A stretch of 64,000 bases of DNA from Prosthecochloris ethylica (GTDB lineage: Bacteria > Bacteroidota > Chlorobiia > Chlorobiales > Chlorobiaceae). The notes below the pieces were generated by a model that worked only from the letters and a program-made list of their open reading frames with translations, had not been told where the DNA came from and did no database searches. The stretch lies in the NCBI RefSeq assembly GCF_015234275.1, contig NZ_JADGII010000008.1, one strand, 5' to 3'. A program made the position numbers and the translations under genes. Positions 44,793-54,544 of this stretch are shown here, in pieces (within the stretch, counting starts at the first letter, position 1; each line of letters begins with the position of its first letter).

Positions 44793-45524
44793 ATGAGTTC
44801 TTGTAAGGAGGTTCATCTCTTATGGTCTGGCGGCTGGGATTCCACCTTTCGCCTCTGCGACCTGCTTCTGGTGCACAATGCGGTCGTTCAGCCGCATTAT
44901 ATTATCGATCATACCCGTAAATCGCTTGCCCATGAGCTGCGTGCAGTCTGGAGAATCCGCAGGGCCCTGGAATCGCGACTTCCGGAATTCCGGCAACGGC
45001 TGAAACCGATTCACACTGTCTGGATGTTTGATGTTCCTCCTGATGCATCAGCCCGTGAAACCTTCCAGGCATTGACAAAAAGATTCGATAAGTTCGGGCC
45101 GCAGTATGAGTGGATTCTGAGATTTGCAAAGCATTTCGGTCTCGAGAACCTTGAACTCTCTATCGAGTCCAATACGTTTCAGGAGAACGGCCTGATCTGG
45201 CAAATGCTTCGTTCAATGCTGGTTGAACAGAATGGTGCGTTTGTTGTTCGTCCTGATCCTCCTGACCCGGATTTCGAATTTTTCCGGCCTTTCTCTTTTC
45301 CTCTTATCGATGTCACCAAGCTGCAGATGATGGCTTATGCCAGGGATCACGGTTTTTATGACATCATGGAAAATACCTGGTTTTGTCATTCACCCCGTAA
45401 AGGACGTCCCTGCGGGGTTTGTCCTCCATGCAGGAACGCTCTCGCTGAAGGAATGAGCCATCGGGTTCCTGTGTCCGGAAAATTACGTAATGTTCAGTGG
45501 AAGCTCAGGCTCAGAAAACGTTGA
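44793..45524 (+). CDS. QueC-like PP-loop ATPase (operon copy)
   Basis: A 243-residue QueC-sized protein. VHLLWSGGWDSTFRLCDLLL holds the canonical PP-loop SGGWDS (12-17), and the zinc-like cluster C198-x8-C207-x2-C210-x2-C213 (CGVCPPC) matches QueC spacing. No other preQ0 genes (queD, queE, folE) are nearby; instead a GNAT protein follows 14 bp later and then an ATP-grasp enzyme. I infer ATP-dependent activation of a carboxylate in a surface-glycan or small-molecule pathway. The start is set at MSSCKEVHLL, since upstream codons are not conserved-looking. Confidence 0.75.
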   Translation: MSSCKEVHLLWSGGWDSTFRLCDLLLVHNAVVQPHYIIDHTRKSLAHELRAVWRIRRALESRLPEFRQRLKPIHTVWMFDVPPDASARETFQALTKRFDKFGPQYEWILRFAKHFGLENLELSIESNTFQENGLIWQMLRSMLVEQNGAFVVRPDPPDPDFEFFRPFSFPLIDVTKLQMMAYARDHGFYDIMENTWFCHSPRKGRPCGVCPPCRNALAEGMSHRVPVSGKLRNVQWKLRLRKR

Positions 45525-45538
45525 TCGTGTGAGGTGAA

Positions 45539-46546
45539 ATGGGACGTTCTGTCAGGTGGACCGTGCTTCAGGGCAGGGAAAAGTACAGCGGAGCTGCTGC
45601 GAGAATTCTCTTTTCGGGGAGCCGGCCTGAAATGTATGATATCGCTGACCGGTTTTTTGCCGGGCAGTACCGTGCAGTTTTCAGTATGAAGCTCTCCCGT
45701 GTTTTTTCAAGGCTGTTGCTGCAGTTCAATCCTTTTCGTTGTGATCTCATGGTGCTCCAGCACCGGCCCGGTCAGCACCCGTGCCCGGGCCCGGGGGATA
45801 TCATATCGCCGCTGTGGGTTCGTAGCGGGGTGCGGCTGCCGCTTCAGATCGATCGAGAATCGGCTAAAAGTGATATACGGCGTTTTACGCGCAGTGGACT
45901 GGAATGGCGTGTTACCAGGGAACCGTCCATGATCGCTGATTTTACTGAGAATATGTGGATTCCTACGCTCAAGCGGCGCTATCCGTATAAGAACGTAGAC
46001 TCTGACCGGGATGCCTGGAAGCAGGCCGACTGTGAATTGCTCCTGATCATCGATCCGGCTGAAGGACCGATCGGCGGGGTTCTTGTCAGGTATGTCGACG
46101 GCAGGCCTTCATTGTGGAGGATCGGGGTCACGGATGGCGATCCGGCTCATTGGTCCAAGGGTGTCAGCGGAGCTGCGTATTATTTTACATTGAAATACCT
46201 GGAGTCTCTCGGGCACGAGTTTGCCGGTTTGGGGCTCTGCCGTGCCTTTCTCGATGACGGGGTTCTCCGGTACAAAAAAAAGTGGAACTGCGAGTTCCAG
46301 GATTTCCGGAAGCATGCCTATGCGTTCAGGGTATTGAAGTGTACCCGGGCAGCCCGTTCTTTTTTCTGCCACAATCCCCTGGTTCTGATGCAGCGCGAAG
46401 GCTTTGCCGGGGCGGTTTTCGTGGACGGGCAGCCTGAGGAAGAAGCCCTTCACAAGATGGTGCCACGTTTTTTCTTCAATGGGCTGGGAGCGCTGCATTT
46501 CTATTCTGCCGATGACTGGCGTCTGATCCATGTAGAGCATTTCTGA
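45539..46546 (+). CDS. FemAB/GNAT-like acyltransferase
   Basis: A 335-residue cytosolic protein of the BioF2/FemAB-like GNAT group. An N-terminal variable half is followed by LLLIIDPAEGPIGGVLVRYVDGRPSLWRIGVTDGD and GVSGAAYYFTLKYLESLGHEFAGLGLCRAFLDDGVLRYKKKWN, the strand-helix pattern that closes a GNAT acyl-donor pocket. Such proteins transfer acyl or aminoacyl groups to amines. It lies 14 bp after the PP-loop gene and 34 bp before the ATP-grasp gene. No Shine-Dalgarno is clear; GAGGTG lies near the ATG at 45539. The donor and acceptor are unknown. Confidence 0.68.
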   Translation: MGRSVRWTVLQGREKYSGAAARILFSGSRPEMYDIADRFFAGQYRAVFSMKLSRVFSRLLLQFNPFRCDLMVLQHRPGQHPCPGPGDIISPLWVRSGVRLPLQIDRESAKSDIRRFTRSGLEWRVTREPSMIADFTENMWIPTLKRRYPYKNVDSDRDAWKQADCELLLIIDPAEGPIGGVLVRYVDGRPSLWRIGVTDGDPAHWSKGVSGAAYYFTLKYLESLGHEFAGLGLCRAFLDDGVLRYKKKWNCEFQDFRKHAYAFRVLKCTRAARSFFCHNPLVLMQREGFAGAVFVDGQPEEEALHKMVPRFFFNGLGALHFYSADDWRLIHVEHF

Positions 46547-46580
46547 TGCAGTCAGGTGCCTGGAAAACCTTTTCATCTTC

Positions 46581-47630
46581 ATGATCTTTTTTCTTACAAA
46601 AGCCCGCCATACGTATACCATGCATCCCCTGATGGACGAGTGGGGTGATGAAGCGGACGTCGCTCTTCAGCTTCTCTCTTATGAAGAACTGTTGAAGCGG
46701 AAAGTCATTGCGTACGGGGTATACATATTTGCCGATATCGAGCGTCTTTCTCCTCCCATGATGAACGCCGTCGTGAAGATCGCTGACAGGATTGAAGCAG
46801 AGTGGGGCAATGCTGCGGTACAGAATCATCCCCGGAAGGTCATGCTTCGTTACCAGCTGTTGACGTTCCTGTACAATACCGGTGTCAACAATTACAGGGT
46901 ATATCGGGCCGCTGCCGTGACAGGAGAGTGCTGTTTTCCTGTGTTTCTCCGGTGTGCAAATGATCACCGGGGCAGTCTTACCGGCCTTCTGAACACACAA
47001 CAGCAGCTTCGGCAGGCGTTGAGAGCGGCATTGCGTGAAGGGGTACCTGCTGATCAGCTCCTTGTCACAGAGTATTGCGATACAAGGTCCGAGGACGGCT
47101 GGTTTCGTAAATATGCGGCTTTTATTGCCGGTGGCAGGGTCATTCCGCGTCATCTCGCATTTCACAGGGACTGGATGGTCAAGCTTCAGTATTCCGGGAG
47201 GGCGGATCATTACGCTGAAGAGATGTCGTATCTTTCAGCCAATCCTCACGAAGAGCGCCTCGGAGAAATTTTCAGTATGGCCGGTATAGGGTACGGACGG
47301 ATCGATTACAGTATGGATGGGGACAATATCCGGGTCTGGGAGATTAACACCAATCCGACAGTTATCCGTCCCCGGTCAGTGTATGACAGCATGCAGATCG
47401 GTAACCAGCAGCGGTTCGCTGAATCTCTGGGACGTGCGTTGAACGAGGTGCACAGTGCTTTTTCTTCAGGTCAGGGGAGTGCTGATCTCACTGTCTCCGA
47501 TATCGGGCGACGGTATGAACACGAACGCTTTTTTTTCCGTATCAAAAAACACGCCCGTCAGCTGGTTTCACCCCGGCTTGTCGGCTGGTTACGTTACTGC
47601 CGACTGCGTGGATCGTTTTCGGAGGATTAA
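46581..47630 (+). CDS. ATP-grasp family ligase
   Basis: A 349-residue protein with ATP-grasp features: RKVMLRYQLLTFLYNTG near residue 85, LLVTEYCDTRSEDGWFRKYAAFIAGGRVIPRHLAF in the central domain, YGRIDYSMDGDNIRVWEINTNPTV with the metal ligands D242, E254 and N256. A basic C-terminal tail follows. ATP-grasp enzymes join a carboxylate, via acyl-phosphate, to an amine or thiol. Third gene of the QueC-like/GNAT/ATP-grasp operon. The substrate is unknown; the surrounding glycosyltransferases suggest an amide-linked decoration of a glycan. Confidence 0.78.
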   Translation: MIFFLTKARHTYTMHPLMDEWGDEADVALQLLSYEELLKRKVIAYGVYIFADIERLSPPMMNAVVKIADRIEAEWGNAAVQNHPRKVMLRYQLLTFLYNTGVNNYRVYRAAAVTGECCFPVFLRCANDHRGSLTGLLNTQQQLRQALRAALREGVPADQLLVTEYCDTRSEDGWFRKYAAFIAGGRVIPRHLAFHRDWMVKLQYSGRADHYAEEMSYLSANPHEERLGEIFSMAGIGYGRIDYSMDGDNIRVWEINTNPTVIRPRSVYDSMQIGNQQRFAESLGRALNEVHSAFSSGQGSADLTVSDIGRRYEHERFFFRIKKHARQLVSPRLVGWLRYCRLRGSFSED

Positions 47631-47662
47631 ATATCAATTGTATCTGGTTTTGTCATCAGCTA

Positions 47663-50503
47663 TCAGGATGTTCTTGGAGGCCATGCCAGTGAGAAATCCG
47701 CTGTTTCGACGCTGAGATTCGGATTATATGCCGGATCACGTTCGATAATCCGGGGCCAGTTCTGTTGCATGAAGATTGTCTCGCTCTGAAACCGCCGCTG
47801 CTTCTCCGGTGTGTCATCCTGGCCACGCGAGGCTGATTCGTGATGGTAAAACTCCGCGTACGGGGTCCAGACATTACGCAGTCCCATGCTGTGCAGCTTC
47901 AGGCAGAAGTCGATATCGTTAAAAGCGACCGTGAGGTGTTCCTCGTTCAGGCCGCCTGCTTTCAGATACAGTTTTTTCGCTACAAGCAGGCATGCCCCGG
48001 TCAGGGCGGTAAAATTCTGCTGCAGGATTGCCCGCCCGAAATAGCCGGGGTTGTCTTGCGCAATGCCGTGATGCACATGCGCCGCCACACCGCCGGGTCC
48101 CATGACAACGCCGGCATGCTGCAGGGTGCCGTCAGGATACCAGAGCCGGGACCCGACCGCCCCGACCCCTTTCTGTACGGCGTGGCTGACCATTTCTTCC
48201 AGCCAGTCGGGGGAAATGACCTCGATGTCATTGTTCATGAGGCAGAGGTAGTCGGCTGTCGAAGCGCTCGCCGCGCGGTTGTTGAGTCGGGAGTAGTTGA
48301 ATGGAGAATCGTCGCGAAGCACCCTGATGCACGCGTCTTGTTGCCAGTCTTCAAGGAGCCTGAGGGTTTCTGGTTCGACCGAGCCGTTGTCGACGATCGT
48401 GATCCGGTAGTCCGGATAGGTCGTTTGTCTGCGTATCGATGCGACACAGGGCTCCAGCAGTTCGGGTTTGTCTCGTGTCAGGATGATGATCTCGACGGAT
48501 GGCGGGTTCCTGTCGATGTGGTAGCGGATGCGGTTGAAATCTTTGTTGCCGGGGCTCTCTTCGGCGGTGGCTTGTATCCCCCTGCGGTCGAGATGCTCCT
48601 GCACCGCCTTCAGTGCAGCCCTTCTGGTATAGGGCTTGGCCTGTGTTCCCGTTGCCGTGCTGTTGTCGTGGCAGCGCCAGTGGTACAGTACCTTTGGTAT
48701 ATGACGGATTCTGTCAGGCGAGAGGCGTTCGGCAGCCCTGAGGGCGAGGTCCCAGTCCTGGGAGCCTTCCAGCCCCTTCCTGAATCCGCCGATGCTCCTG
48801 ACGAGAGAGGTGCGGTAGGCCCCCAGGTGGCTGATCATGTTCTGGCAGAGGAAGAGCTCGTAATTGAAATCCGGTTTGAAATACGGGGAGTGGCGCGCTC
48901 CTTGTTCATCGATCTTGTCTTCGTCGGAATAGATGATCCCCGCATCCGGATACTGCCTGATTTCCCGTGCGATTTCGGCAAGTGCGTGCGGATGGAGAAG
49001 GTCATCGTGATCGAAGAGGGCGATGAACTCTCCGCGCGCCTGGTCCAGTGCGGAGTTGCTTGCTTCCGAAATGTGCCCGTTGTCAGGCCGGAACACCGGG
49101 CGAATGCGGCTGTCGCGTTCTGCATAAAGCTCGATAAGTTTCTGCACGTCGCCGTCTGGAGAGTTGTCATCTGCAATGCAGAGCTCCCAGTTGCTGTATG
49201 ACTGTCCGAGTACCGAGCGGATCGCCTCTTCGAGGAATGTGATCGGGGGGTTGTAAACCGGCATGATGACTGAGATCAGCGGTTGGTTTACAGGCTGCCG
49301 TGTATCGCCGTCTTGCCCGCTTGATCGGTGTGCCGCGGGTTTGTCGTACAGACGGAGCCATTCCTGGTATGGGGAGTGGTTGTGTTCAGAAGGCGATTGT
49401 TTGAGCGCCCAGCGGCGGAGTTTTCTCGATCGTTTGCGTACCGACTTGCTCCATTTGCGGATTGGCTTGGTCATTTTCCAGCTGCTTGAACGTTTCAGGC
49501 GCGCGAGCCGTGAGGTCAGCTCGGCCTTTTCCTGTTCCAGGCTGCCGATCCGGTGCTGCAGGTGTTCGATGGTTTTTCGCTGTTGTGCAGCTTCACGTTC
49601 CAGCGATGCCAGCTGCTGTTGCGTTCCGGGCGGGGCCGGGCGCTCTGTTTCACCGTTTCGGTAGCCGAGCACAAGTCCTGCTGCCAGGGCAGCGTGGCGC
49701 AGCATGGATATGCGCAGAGCCCGTTGTTCAGGATTTCCATCGTCCGGAGCATGTTCCAGTTCGAACGCTTTGCCGAGAGAGGAGACCATCTGTTTGAGAT
49801 GGCAGACGCCGCTGTGCCTTTTTTCCCTGGCAGCCGTTTTCAGCAGGATCTCCGGCTGGCGATTTCCGACCAGTGCTACCCCAAGGCCGTTGCAGTGGTC
49901 GAAGGAAAAATGGGGGTAACGCTCCGTCAGCTCGCCCCAGAGTTTCCAGACGCCGAAATCATGTCCGGTGACTCCGATATCGTGCAGGAGCAGAATGCCC
50001 CGCTCAGACAGCTTTGGCAGCCAGGTTTCGACATCGTGCCTCACGGCTTCATAGGTGTGCAGTCCGTCGATATGAAGGATATCGATCGATCCATCGGCAA
50101 AAAGCGGCGCCGCGTTGTCGAACGTCATGCGCATCAGATGAGAAAAGTGGCTGTAATGTGCGTTGTTGTAACGGTTGACCTCGGTGAATACATCGTTGCC
50201 GTAGAACCCTGCATGACGGTCACCGCGCCATGTGTCGACAGCGCAGCAGCGGGTATGCAGCCTATTCTGCTGTATGCCCTGACAGAACGCGAAGTACGAG
50301 TTGCCGGTATAGGTGCCGAGCTCGACAAGCTGTTCGGGGCGGGCGACAGGCATGAGCCAGAGGGCGAATGGCATATGGCCGATCCAGCTTGTTTCCGTTG
50401 TTACGCGCGCCGGCATGAGCCGGTCGGTGAGTGAAGGTGGGGAATCAGCAATATCGGTTCCCGGCTGTCGGGAAATGTCAGGTGAGCCTGGGGGGATACT
50501 CAT
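47663..50503 (-). CDS. Trifunctional methyltransferase - GT2 - GT2 fusion protein
   Basis: About 946 residues. A class I methyltransferase domain (59-215: QLVELGTYTGNSYFAF and ILHIDGLHTYEAVRHDVETWL) is followed by a coiled coil (294-337) and a basic SSSWKMTKPIRKWSK linker common in O-antigen glycosyltransferases. GT2 domain one (from about 408, ISVIMPVYNPPITFLEEAIRSVL, DHDDLLHPHAL) and GT2 domain two (from about 655, VEIIILTRDKPELLEP, LMNNDIEV) follow. It probably adds two sugars and a capping methyl group. MSIPPGSPD was taken as start; an upstream ATG at 50596 is possible. Confidence 0.85.
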   Translation of the reverse strand: MSIPPGSPDISRQPGTDIADSPPSLTDRLMPARVTTETSWIGHMPFALWLMPVARPEQLVELGTYTGNSYFAFCQGIQQNRLHTRCCAVDTWRGDRHAGFYGNDVFTEVNRYNNAHYSHFSHLMRMTFDNAAPLFADGSIDILHIDGLHTYEAVRHDVETWLPKLSERGILLLHDIGVTGHDFGVWKLWGELTERYPHFSFDHCNGLGVALVGNRQPEILLKTAAREKRHSGVCHLKQMVSSLGKAFELEHAPDDGNPEQRALRISMLRHAALAAGLVLGYRNGETERPAPPGTQQQLASLEREAAQQRKTIEHLQHRIGSLEQEKAELTSRLARLKRSSSWKMTKPIRKWSKSVRKRSRKLRRWALKQSPSEHNHSPYQEWLRLYDKPAAHRSSGQDGDTRQPVNQPLISVIMPVYNPPITFLEEAIRSVLGQSYSNWELCIADDNSPDGDVQKLIELYAERDSRIRPVFRPDNGHISEASNSALDQARGEFIALFDHDDLLHPHALAEIAREIRQYPDAGIIYSDEDKIDEQGARHSPYFKPDFNYELFLCQNMISHLGAYRTSLVRSIGGFRKGLEGSQDWDLALRAAERLSPDRIRHIPKVLYHWRCHDNSTATGTQAKPYTRRAALKAVQEHLDRRGIQATAEESPGNKDFNRIRYHIDRNPPSVEIIILTRDKPELLEPCVASIRRQTTYPDYRITIVDNGSVEPETLRLLEDWQQDACIRVLRDDSPFNYSRLNNRAASASTADYLCLMNNDIEVISPDWLEEMVSHAVQKGVGAVGSRLWYPDGTLQHAGVVMGPGGVAAHVHHGIAQDNPGYFGRAILQQNFTALTGACLLVAKKLYLKAGGLNEEHLTVAFNDIDFCLKLHSMGLRNVWTPYAEFYHHESASRGQDDTPEKQRRFQSETIFMQQNWPRIIERDPAYNPNLSVETADFSLAWPPRTS

Positions 50504-50596
50504 AAGCACAAGAATTCTCTCAGCTTCTGTCACGAAGGTTTCAGGGAGTTTGCGGGGTATGCAGACAATACGGTAAAATATATGTTTTTTCTGCAT

Positions 50597-50962
50597 TATC
50601 CGGTATCCTGCAGCTGGAAACCACAGAGGGTCCTTGCTGTTGAACGCGACCGGGTATTGCGGGACTGAACTGAAAGATTACGGGAAAAACAGTACATTGG
50701 AGCTGATGATACCCCAATCCCCAGACCGTTTCGATAATGAAGATCGCACTGGATTTTACCGGGACATTGATTCAAGACTGTATCAGGACCTCCTGCCCGG
50801 TCTGATTATGGGTCGCTTTTCTGGCACGTACGCTCCCTACGGTATGTGTTTGCCTGGGCGATAGAGGAGATGTCGGTACAGGTCATGCTGTTGCAAGAGA
50901 GTTGCCGGATGGCTACTTTAGTCCCGTTCTGTTTTTTTTGATGAATTGAGTGTGAGTAGGAT
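50597..50962. other. 366-bp divergent intergenic region
   Basis: Lies between the minus-strand fusion glycosyltransferase and the ABC exporter. A 76-codon plus-strand frame here (50634-50864) has no recognisable motif and I do not call it a gene. The region may hold promoters for both directions; T-rich DNA ending at 50940 precedes the exporter start. No repeat or RNA gene was seen. Confidence 0.5.
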
Positions 50963-52891
50963 ATGGATGTGCTTGTTCGCATACTGAAGTACCTGGCGCC
51001 GTCAAAAGGCAAGATTGCCCTGGTCGTAGTCGTCAGCATGCTGACTTCACTGTTCAGCGTGGTGTCGATCTATTCCGTGCTGCCGTTGCTCAATGCGATT
51101 TTCACGGCGGACAAGACCGTGGAGCAGTCGGTTGTCGAAGAGGAGCCGCTGTCCGAAGAGCGGGAATCCCTGGAGGTTACGGAGGCCCCCGCTGCAGGCG
51201 GAGAACTGAAAAAGAGGTTCGACACGGACAAGATCAAGGTTCAGATCCGTGAGGCGTTCGAGTCGTTGTTTTTCGCTGAGACCAAACAGCAGACATTGCT
51301 CAATATCTGCCTGTTCCTGATAGCGGCGTTTTTTCTCAAGAACCTGTTTTTGTACCTGAACAAGCAGCTGATCTTTTCCGTCCAGACGAAAGCAACGAAA
51401 AAGTTGCGAGACAACGTGTTCGAATCGATCATCGAGATGCATCTGGACTATTTCAACAATCAGCGCGTAGGAAGCCTGATGAACCATGTGTACAACGATG
51501 TTCAGAATGTGCAGGGATCGATCAGTTCGACATTTATCAATCTGGTACAGAACCCGTTTTCCATTGTTGTCTACATAGCGGTACTGCTTGCACTGAGCTG
51601 GAAGCTGACGTTGTTTGCCATCGGCGTTTCAGTTCTCATTTTCTTCGTTATCCGTACGATCGGTCGTGAAGTCAAAGGGCTGGCCCGGAATTTCCAGAAC
51701 AGAATGGGAGACATGAATTCGGTTCTCCAGGAGAAGTTCAACGGGATCAAGGTCATCAAGTCGAGTGCGTACGAGGATGTCGAGTATTCGAAGTTTCGTT
51801 CGTTTACCAAGGATTTCCGTCGTCTGGAACTGAAAATCAACCGTTTGCGCAATATCATCAGTCCGCTGAACGAAACGCTGATGGTGGCTGCGATATCCTT
51901 TGTCCTGTGGTTTGGCGGACTGCAGGTTTTTGCCGGCAGCATGACCGCTAACGAACTGATTGTGTTCGCCTTCAGCCTCTATTCGACAATGGGGCCGATC
52001 AAGAAGCTCGGCGAAGCCAATACCCAGATACAGATCGGGCTGATTTCCGCCGAGAGGCTGTTTGCCATTCTGGACGCCGAGTCGGACGTGGTGAACGGTG
52101 AGAAGCGAATCGGCGGACTGAAGCACTCGATCCGCTTCGAGGATGTATGTTTCAGGTACAGAAAGGAGGATGATGTGCCATGGGTACTTGATCATGTGAC
52201 ATTTGAAATTGAAAAGGGGCGCATGGTCGCGCTGGTGGGGCAGTCCGGATCGGGCAAGTCGACTGTTGTCGATCTCCTGCTTCGGTTCTATGATGTGGAT
52301 TCCGGTCGTATCACGGTTGACGGGGTGGATATACGGGAACTGGATTACAAGCAGCTGCGCAGCATGATCGGCGTTGTGAGCCAGGAGGTTATCCTGTTTA
52401 ACGATACCATCGGGCAGAATATCTCCTACGGTGTGCACGGAGAAGCCTCACTCGAACAGATTGAGCGGGCGGCGAAGCTTGCCAACGCCCATGGATTTAT
52501 CCAGGAGAAACCGCAGCAGTACGATACCGTCGTCGGTGACCGCGGCATTCAGCTTTCCGGCGGACAGCGTCAGCGGCTGGCGATCGCGCGTGCGATGGTC
52601 AAAAATCCGGATCTGCTGATTTTTGACGAAGCGACCAGTGCGCTTGATAACGAATCGGAGAAGGTTGTCCAGGAGGCTATCGACCATGCGCTGCAGGACC
52701 GCACGGCGCTGGTGGTGGCCCACCGGTTGTCAACTGTCAAGAACGCCGATACCATCATTGTCATGGACCACGGCCGTGTCGCCGAGACCGGTACGCACGC
52801 GGAACTGCTCAGGCAGAACGGGCTCTACAAGATGTATTACGATATCCAGTTCGATGCAAAGACTGATCGGCATGGCAAGATTGAAGTATGA
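50963..52891 (+). CDS. MsbA-type ABC exporter (fused permease and ATPase)
   Basis: A 642-residue half-transporter, functional as a homodimer in the inner membrane. The permease domain (about 1-370) has several membrane segments and an unusual acidic insertion near residues 50-85 (VEEEPLSEERESLEV). The ATPase domain has Walker A GQSGSGKSTVVDLLLRF, signature LSGGQRQRLAIARAM and Walker B LLIFDEATSALD. Context suggests flipping or export of lipid-linked saccharide or LPS. It heads the plus-strand operon; the next gene starts 9 bp after its stop. Confidence 0.93.
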   Translation: MDVLVRILKYLAPSKGKIALVVVVSMLTSLFSVVSIYSVLPLLNAIFTADKTVEQSVVEEEPLSEERESLEVTEAPAAGGELKKRFDTDKIKVQIREAFESLFFAETKQQTLLNICLFLIAAFFLKNLFLYLNKQLIFSVQTKATKKLRDNVFESIIEMHLDYFNNQRVGSLMNHVYNDVQNVQGSISSTFINLVQNPFSIVVYIAVLLALSWKLTLFAIGVSVLIFFVIRTIGREVKGLARNFQNRMGDMNSVLQEKFNGIKVIKSSAYEDVEYSKFRSFTKDFRRLELKINRLRNIISPLNETLMVAAISFVLWFGGLQVFAGSMTANELIVFAFSLYSTMGPIKKLGEANTQIQIGLISAERLFAILDAESDVVNGEKRIGGLKHSIRFEDVCFRYRKEDDVPWVLDHVTFEIEKGRMVALVGQSGSGKSTVVDLLLRFYDVDSGRITVDGVDIRELDYKQLRSMIGVVSQEVILFNDTIGQNISYGVHGEASLEQIERAAKLANAHGFIQEKPQQYDTVVGDRGIQLSGGQRQRLAIARAMVKNPDLLIFDEATSALDNESEKVVQEAIDHALQDRTALVVAHRLSTVKNADTIIVMDHGRVAETGTHAELLRQNGLYKMYYDIQFDAKTDRHGKIEV

Positions 52892-52900
52892 GAACGGACC

Positions 52901-54544
52901 ATGAGCAACAAGATTGTACGCCAGTTCGAAAATGCACTTAAATCGGTTCTCAGGGGCCGGCTGATACGGACAGCGAACTATGTCAAACGGCATCGGGTTT
53001 TATCGGGCCTTGTCCGCAAGCCGATAGAACGTCACTCGCGTCTGAACGCCCGGTTGCGGCGCATGGTCTATGGCAGGGACGGTTGCGTCGCTGAAGACGG
53101 AACGCCGCTCCATCGCTCCCTTTCGCCTCGTTCTCGCAGGATTCTGCATGAACTGACATCGATCAGGACCGGGCGACCTTCATTTCTGCAGGCCGATGAC
53201 GTGCTGACAGGCGACGCCCTGTCGGCTGTGCGTGATGCCGCGGCCCGACAGGCTCCAGGGGAGCTGTCGAGCTCTCGCCTGGCTGACCTGGCCAGGGAGC
53301 TCAATCTGTCGTATCCCGAACCCGGGCGTGAGCGCCGGCTCTTTGTCGATGTCTCGAGGCTGTCGGGGAGAGATACGGGGACCGGTATTCAGCGGGTAAC
53401 GCGTTCAGTGCTGCACGAACTCCTTCGCGATCCCCCTGCAGGATACCGGGTCGAGCCGGTATACGCGACGGTGAACAGTGATTGCTACTACCTGGCAAAG
53501 CGTTTTGACCGGAGGTTTCAGGGGCAGGATCCCGTCGGGGTGGTTGATGATGTGATGGACGCGTATCCGGGAGACCTTTTTCTGGGGCTCGATTTCGATG
53601 CCGAAGTGGTGATCTCTCAGAGAGAGGTTCTGATGGAGATGTACAGGAGAGGGGTGAGAGTCTGGTTCCTGGTGCACGATCTGCTGCCGGTGACGATGCC
53701 TCAGTTTTTTGCTACTCCGAGGATTGCACGTATTCATGAAAACTGGCTGAAGACGGTAGCTCTGTTCGACGGGGTGGTCTGCGTGTCCAGGAGCGTTGCG
53801 GACGAATACCGCTCCTGGCTGGAGGCGCAGGGCGCACTGCGTAAAGGGTTTCAGGTCTGCTGGTCGCACAATGGCGCTGATGTGGAACGAACCGTGCCCG
53901 GTGCAGGAGTGCAGGGGTTTGCCGAAGATGCGGGAACCTGCTCTGATCATGAACCGGTGTTTCTGATGGTGGGTACTATCGAGCCACGAAAGGGGCATGA
54001 GCAGGTGCTGGACGCTTTCGAACTGTTGTGGTCGCAAGGGCGGCACTACCGGTTGGTTATCGCCGGCAGGAGGGGGTGGATGACCGAAGAGTTCGTGCAG
54101 CGTCTCGAGATGCATCCCCGACAATACAATCATTCCGGGAAGCGGAGCCTTTTCTGGTTCGAAGGCCCCGGGGACGATGAACTGAAGCGGCTGTATACAG
54201 GCAGCACCTGCCTGATCGCCGCAAGCTACGGCGAGGGATTCGGTCTGCCGCTTATCGAAGCGGCACATCACGGTTTGCCGCTGATCGTACGTGATATCCC
54301 TGTATTCAGGGAGGTGGCAGGCCGGCATGCATACTTTTTTTCCGCTGAGAACGAACGGGAGCTTGCCGATTCGATCGATGCATGGGCCGAGCTCTATCGC
54401 CGGAAAGAACATCCCCGTTCGGATGCCATGCCCTGGCTGACATGGCGTCAAAGCACCCGCAACCTGCTTTCCCGGATCATGCCGGATGATAAGGATGGCT
54501 ATGCTGTCAGTTCGAACGCGGCAGTTAAAGGGCTTGATTCATGA
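52901..54544 (+). CDS. Family 4 glycosyltransferase
   Basis: A 547-residue cytosolic enzyme with GT-B fold. The N-terminal ~110 residues are variable. RLFVDVSRLSGRDTGTGIQRVTRSVLHELL, then FLMVGTIEPRKGHEQVLDAFELL and YGEGFGLPLIEAAHHGLPLIVRDIPVFREVAG carry the donor-binding glutamates of retaining GT4 enzymes. It overlaps the next gene by four bases (ATGA), showing translational coupling. The sugar is unknown. Confidence 0.88.
   Translation: MSNKIVRQFENALKSVLRGRLIRTANYVKRHRVLSGLVRKPIERHSRLNARLRRMVYGRDGCVAEDGTPLHRSLSPRSRRILHELTSIRTGRPSFLQADDVLTGDALSAVRDAAARQAPGELSSSRLADLARELNLSYPEPGRERRLFVDVSRLSGRDTGTGIQRVTRSVLHELLRDPPAGYRVEPVYATVNSDCYYLAKRFDRRFQGQDPVGVVDDVMDAYPGDLFLGLDFDAEVVISQREVLMEMYRRGVRVWFLVHDLLPVTMPQFFATPRIARIHENWLKTVALFDGVVCVSRSVADEYRSWLEAQGALRKGFQVCWSHNGADVERTVPGAGVQGFAEDAGTCSDHEPVFLMVGTIEPRKGHEQVLDAFELLWSQGRHYRLVIAGRRGWMTEEFVQRLEMHPRQYNHSGKRSLFWFEGPGDDELKRLYTGSTCLIAASYGEGFGLPLIEAAHHGLPLIVRDIPVFREVAGRHAYFFSAENERELADSIDAWAELYRRKEHPRSDAMPWLTWRQSTRNLLSRIMPDDKDGYAVSSNAAVKGLDS

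Noticed and set aside
47840..49201. 453-codon plus-strand frame
   Set aside because: Antisense to the GT2 domains of the fusion protein; residue composition is that of a shadow frame.
50634..50864. 76-codon plus-strand frame before the ABC exporter
   Set aside because: No motif, no convincing ribosome-binding site, and mixed coding character; left as intergenic.
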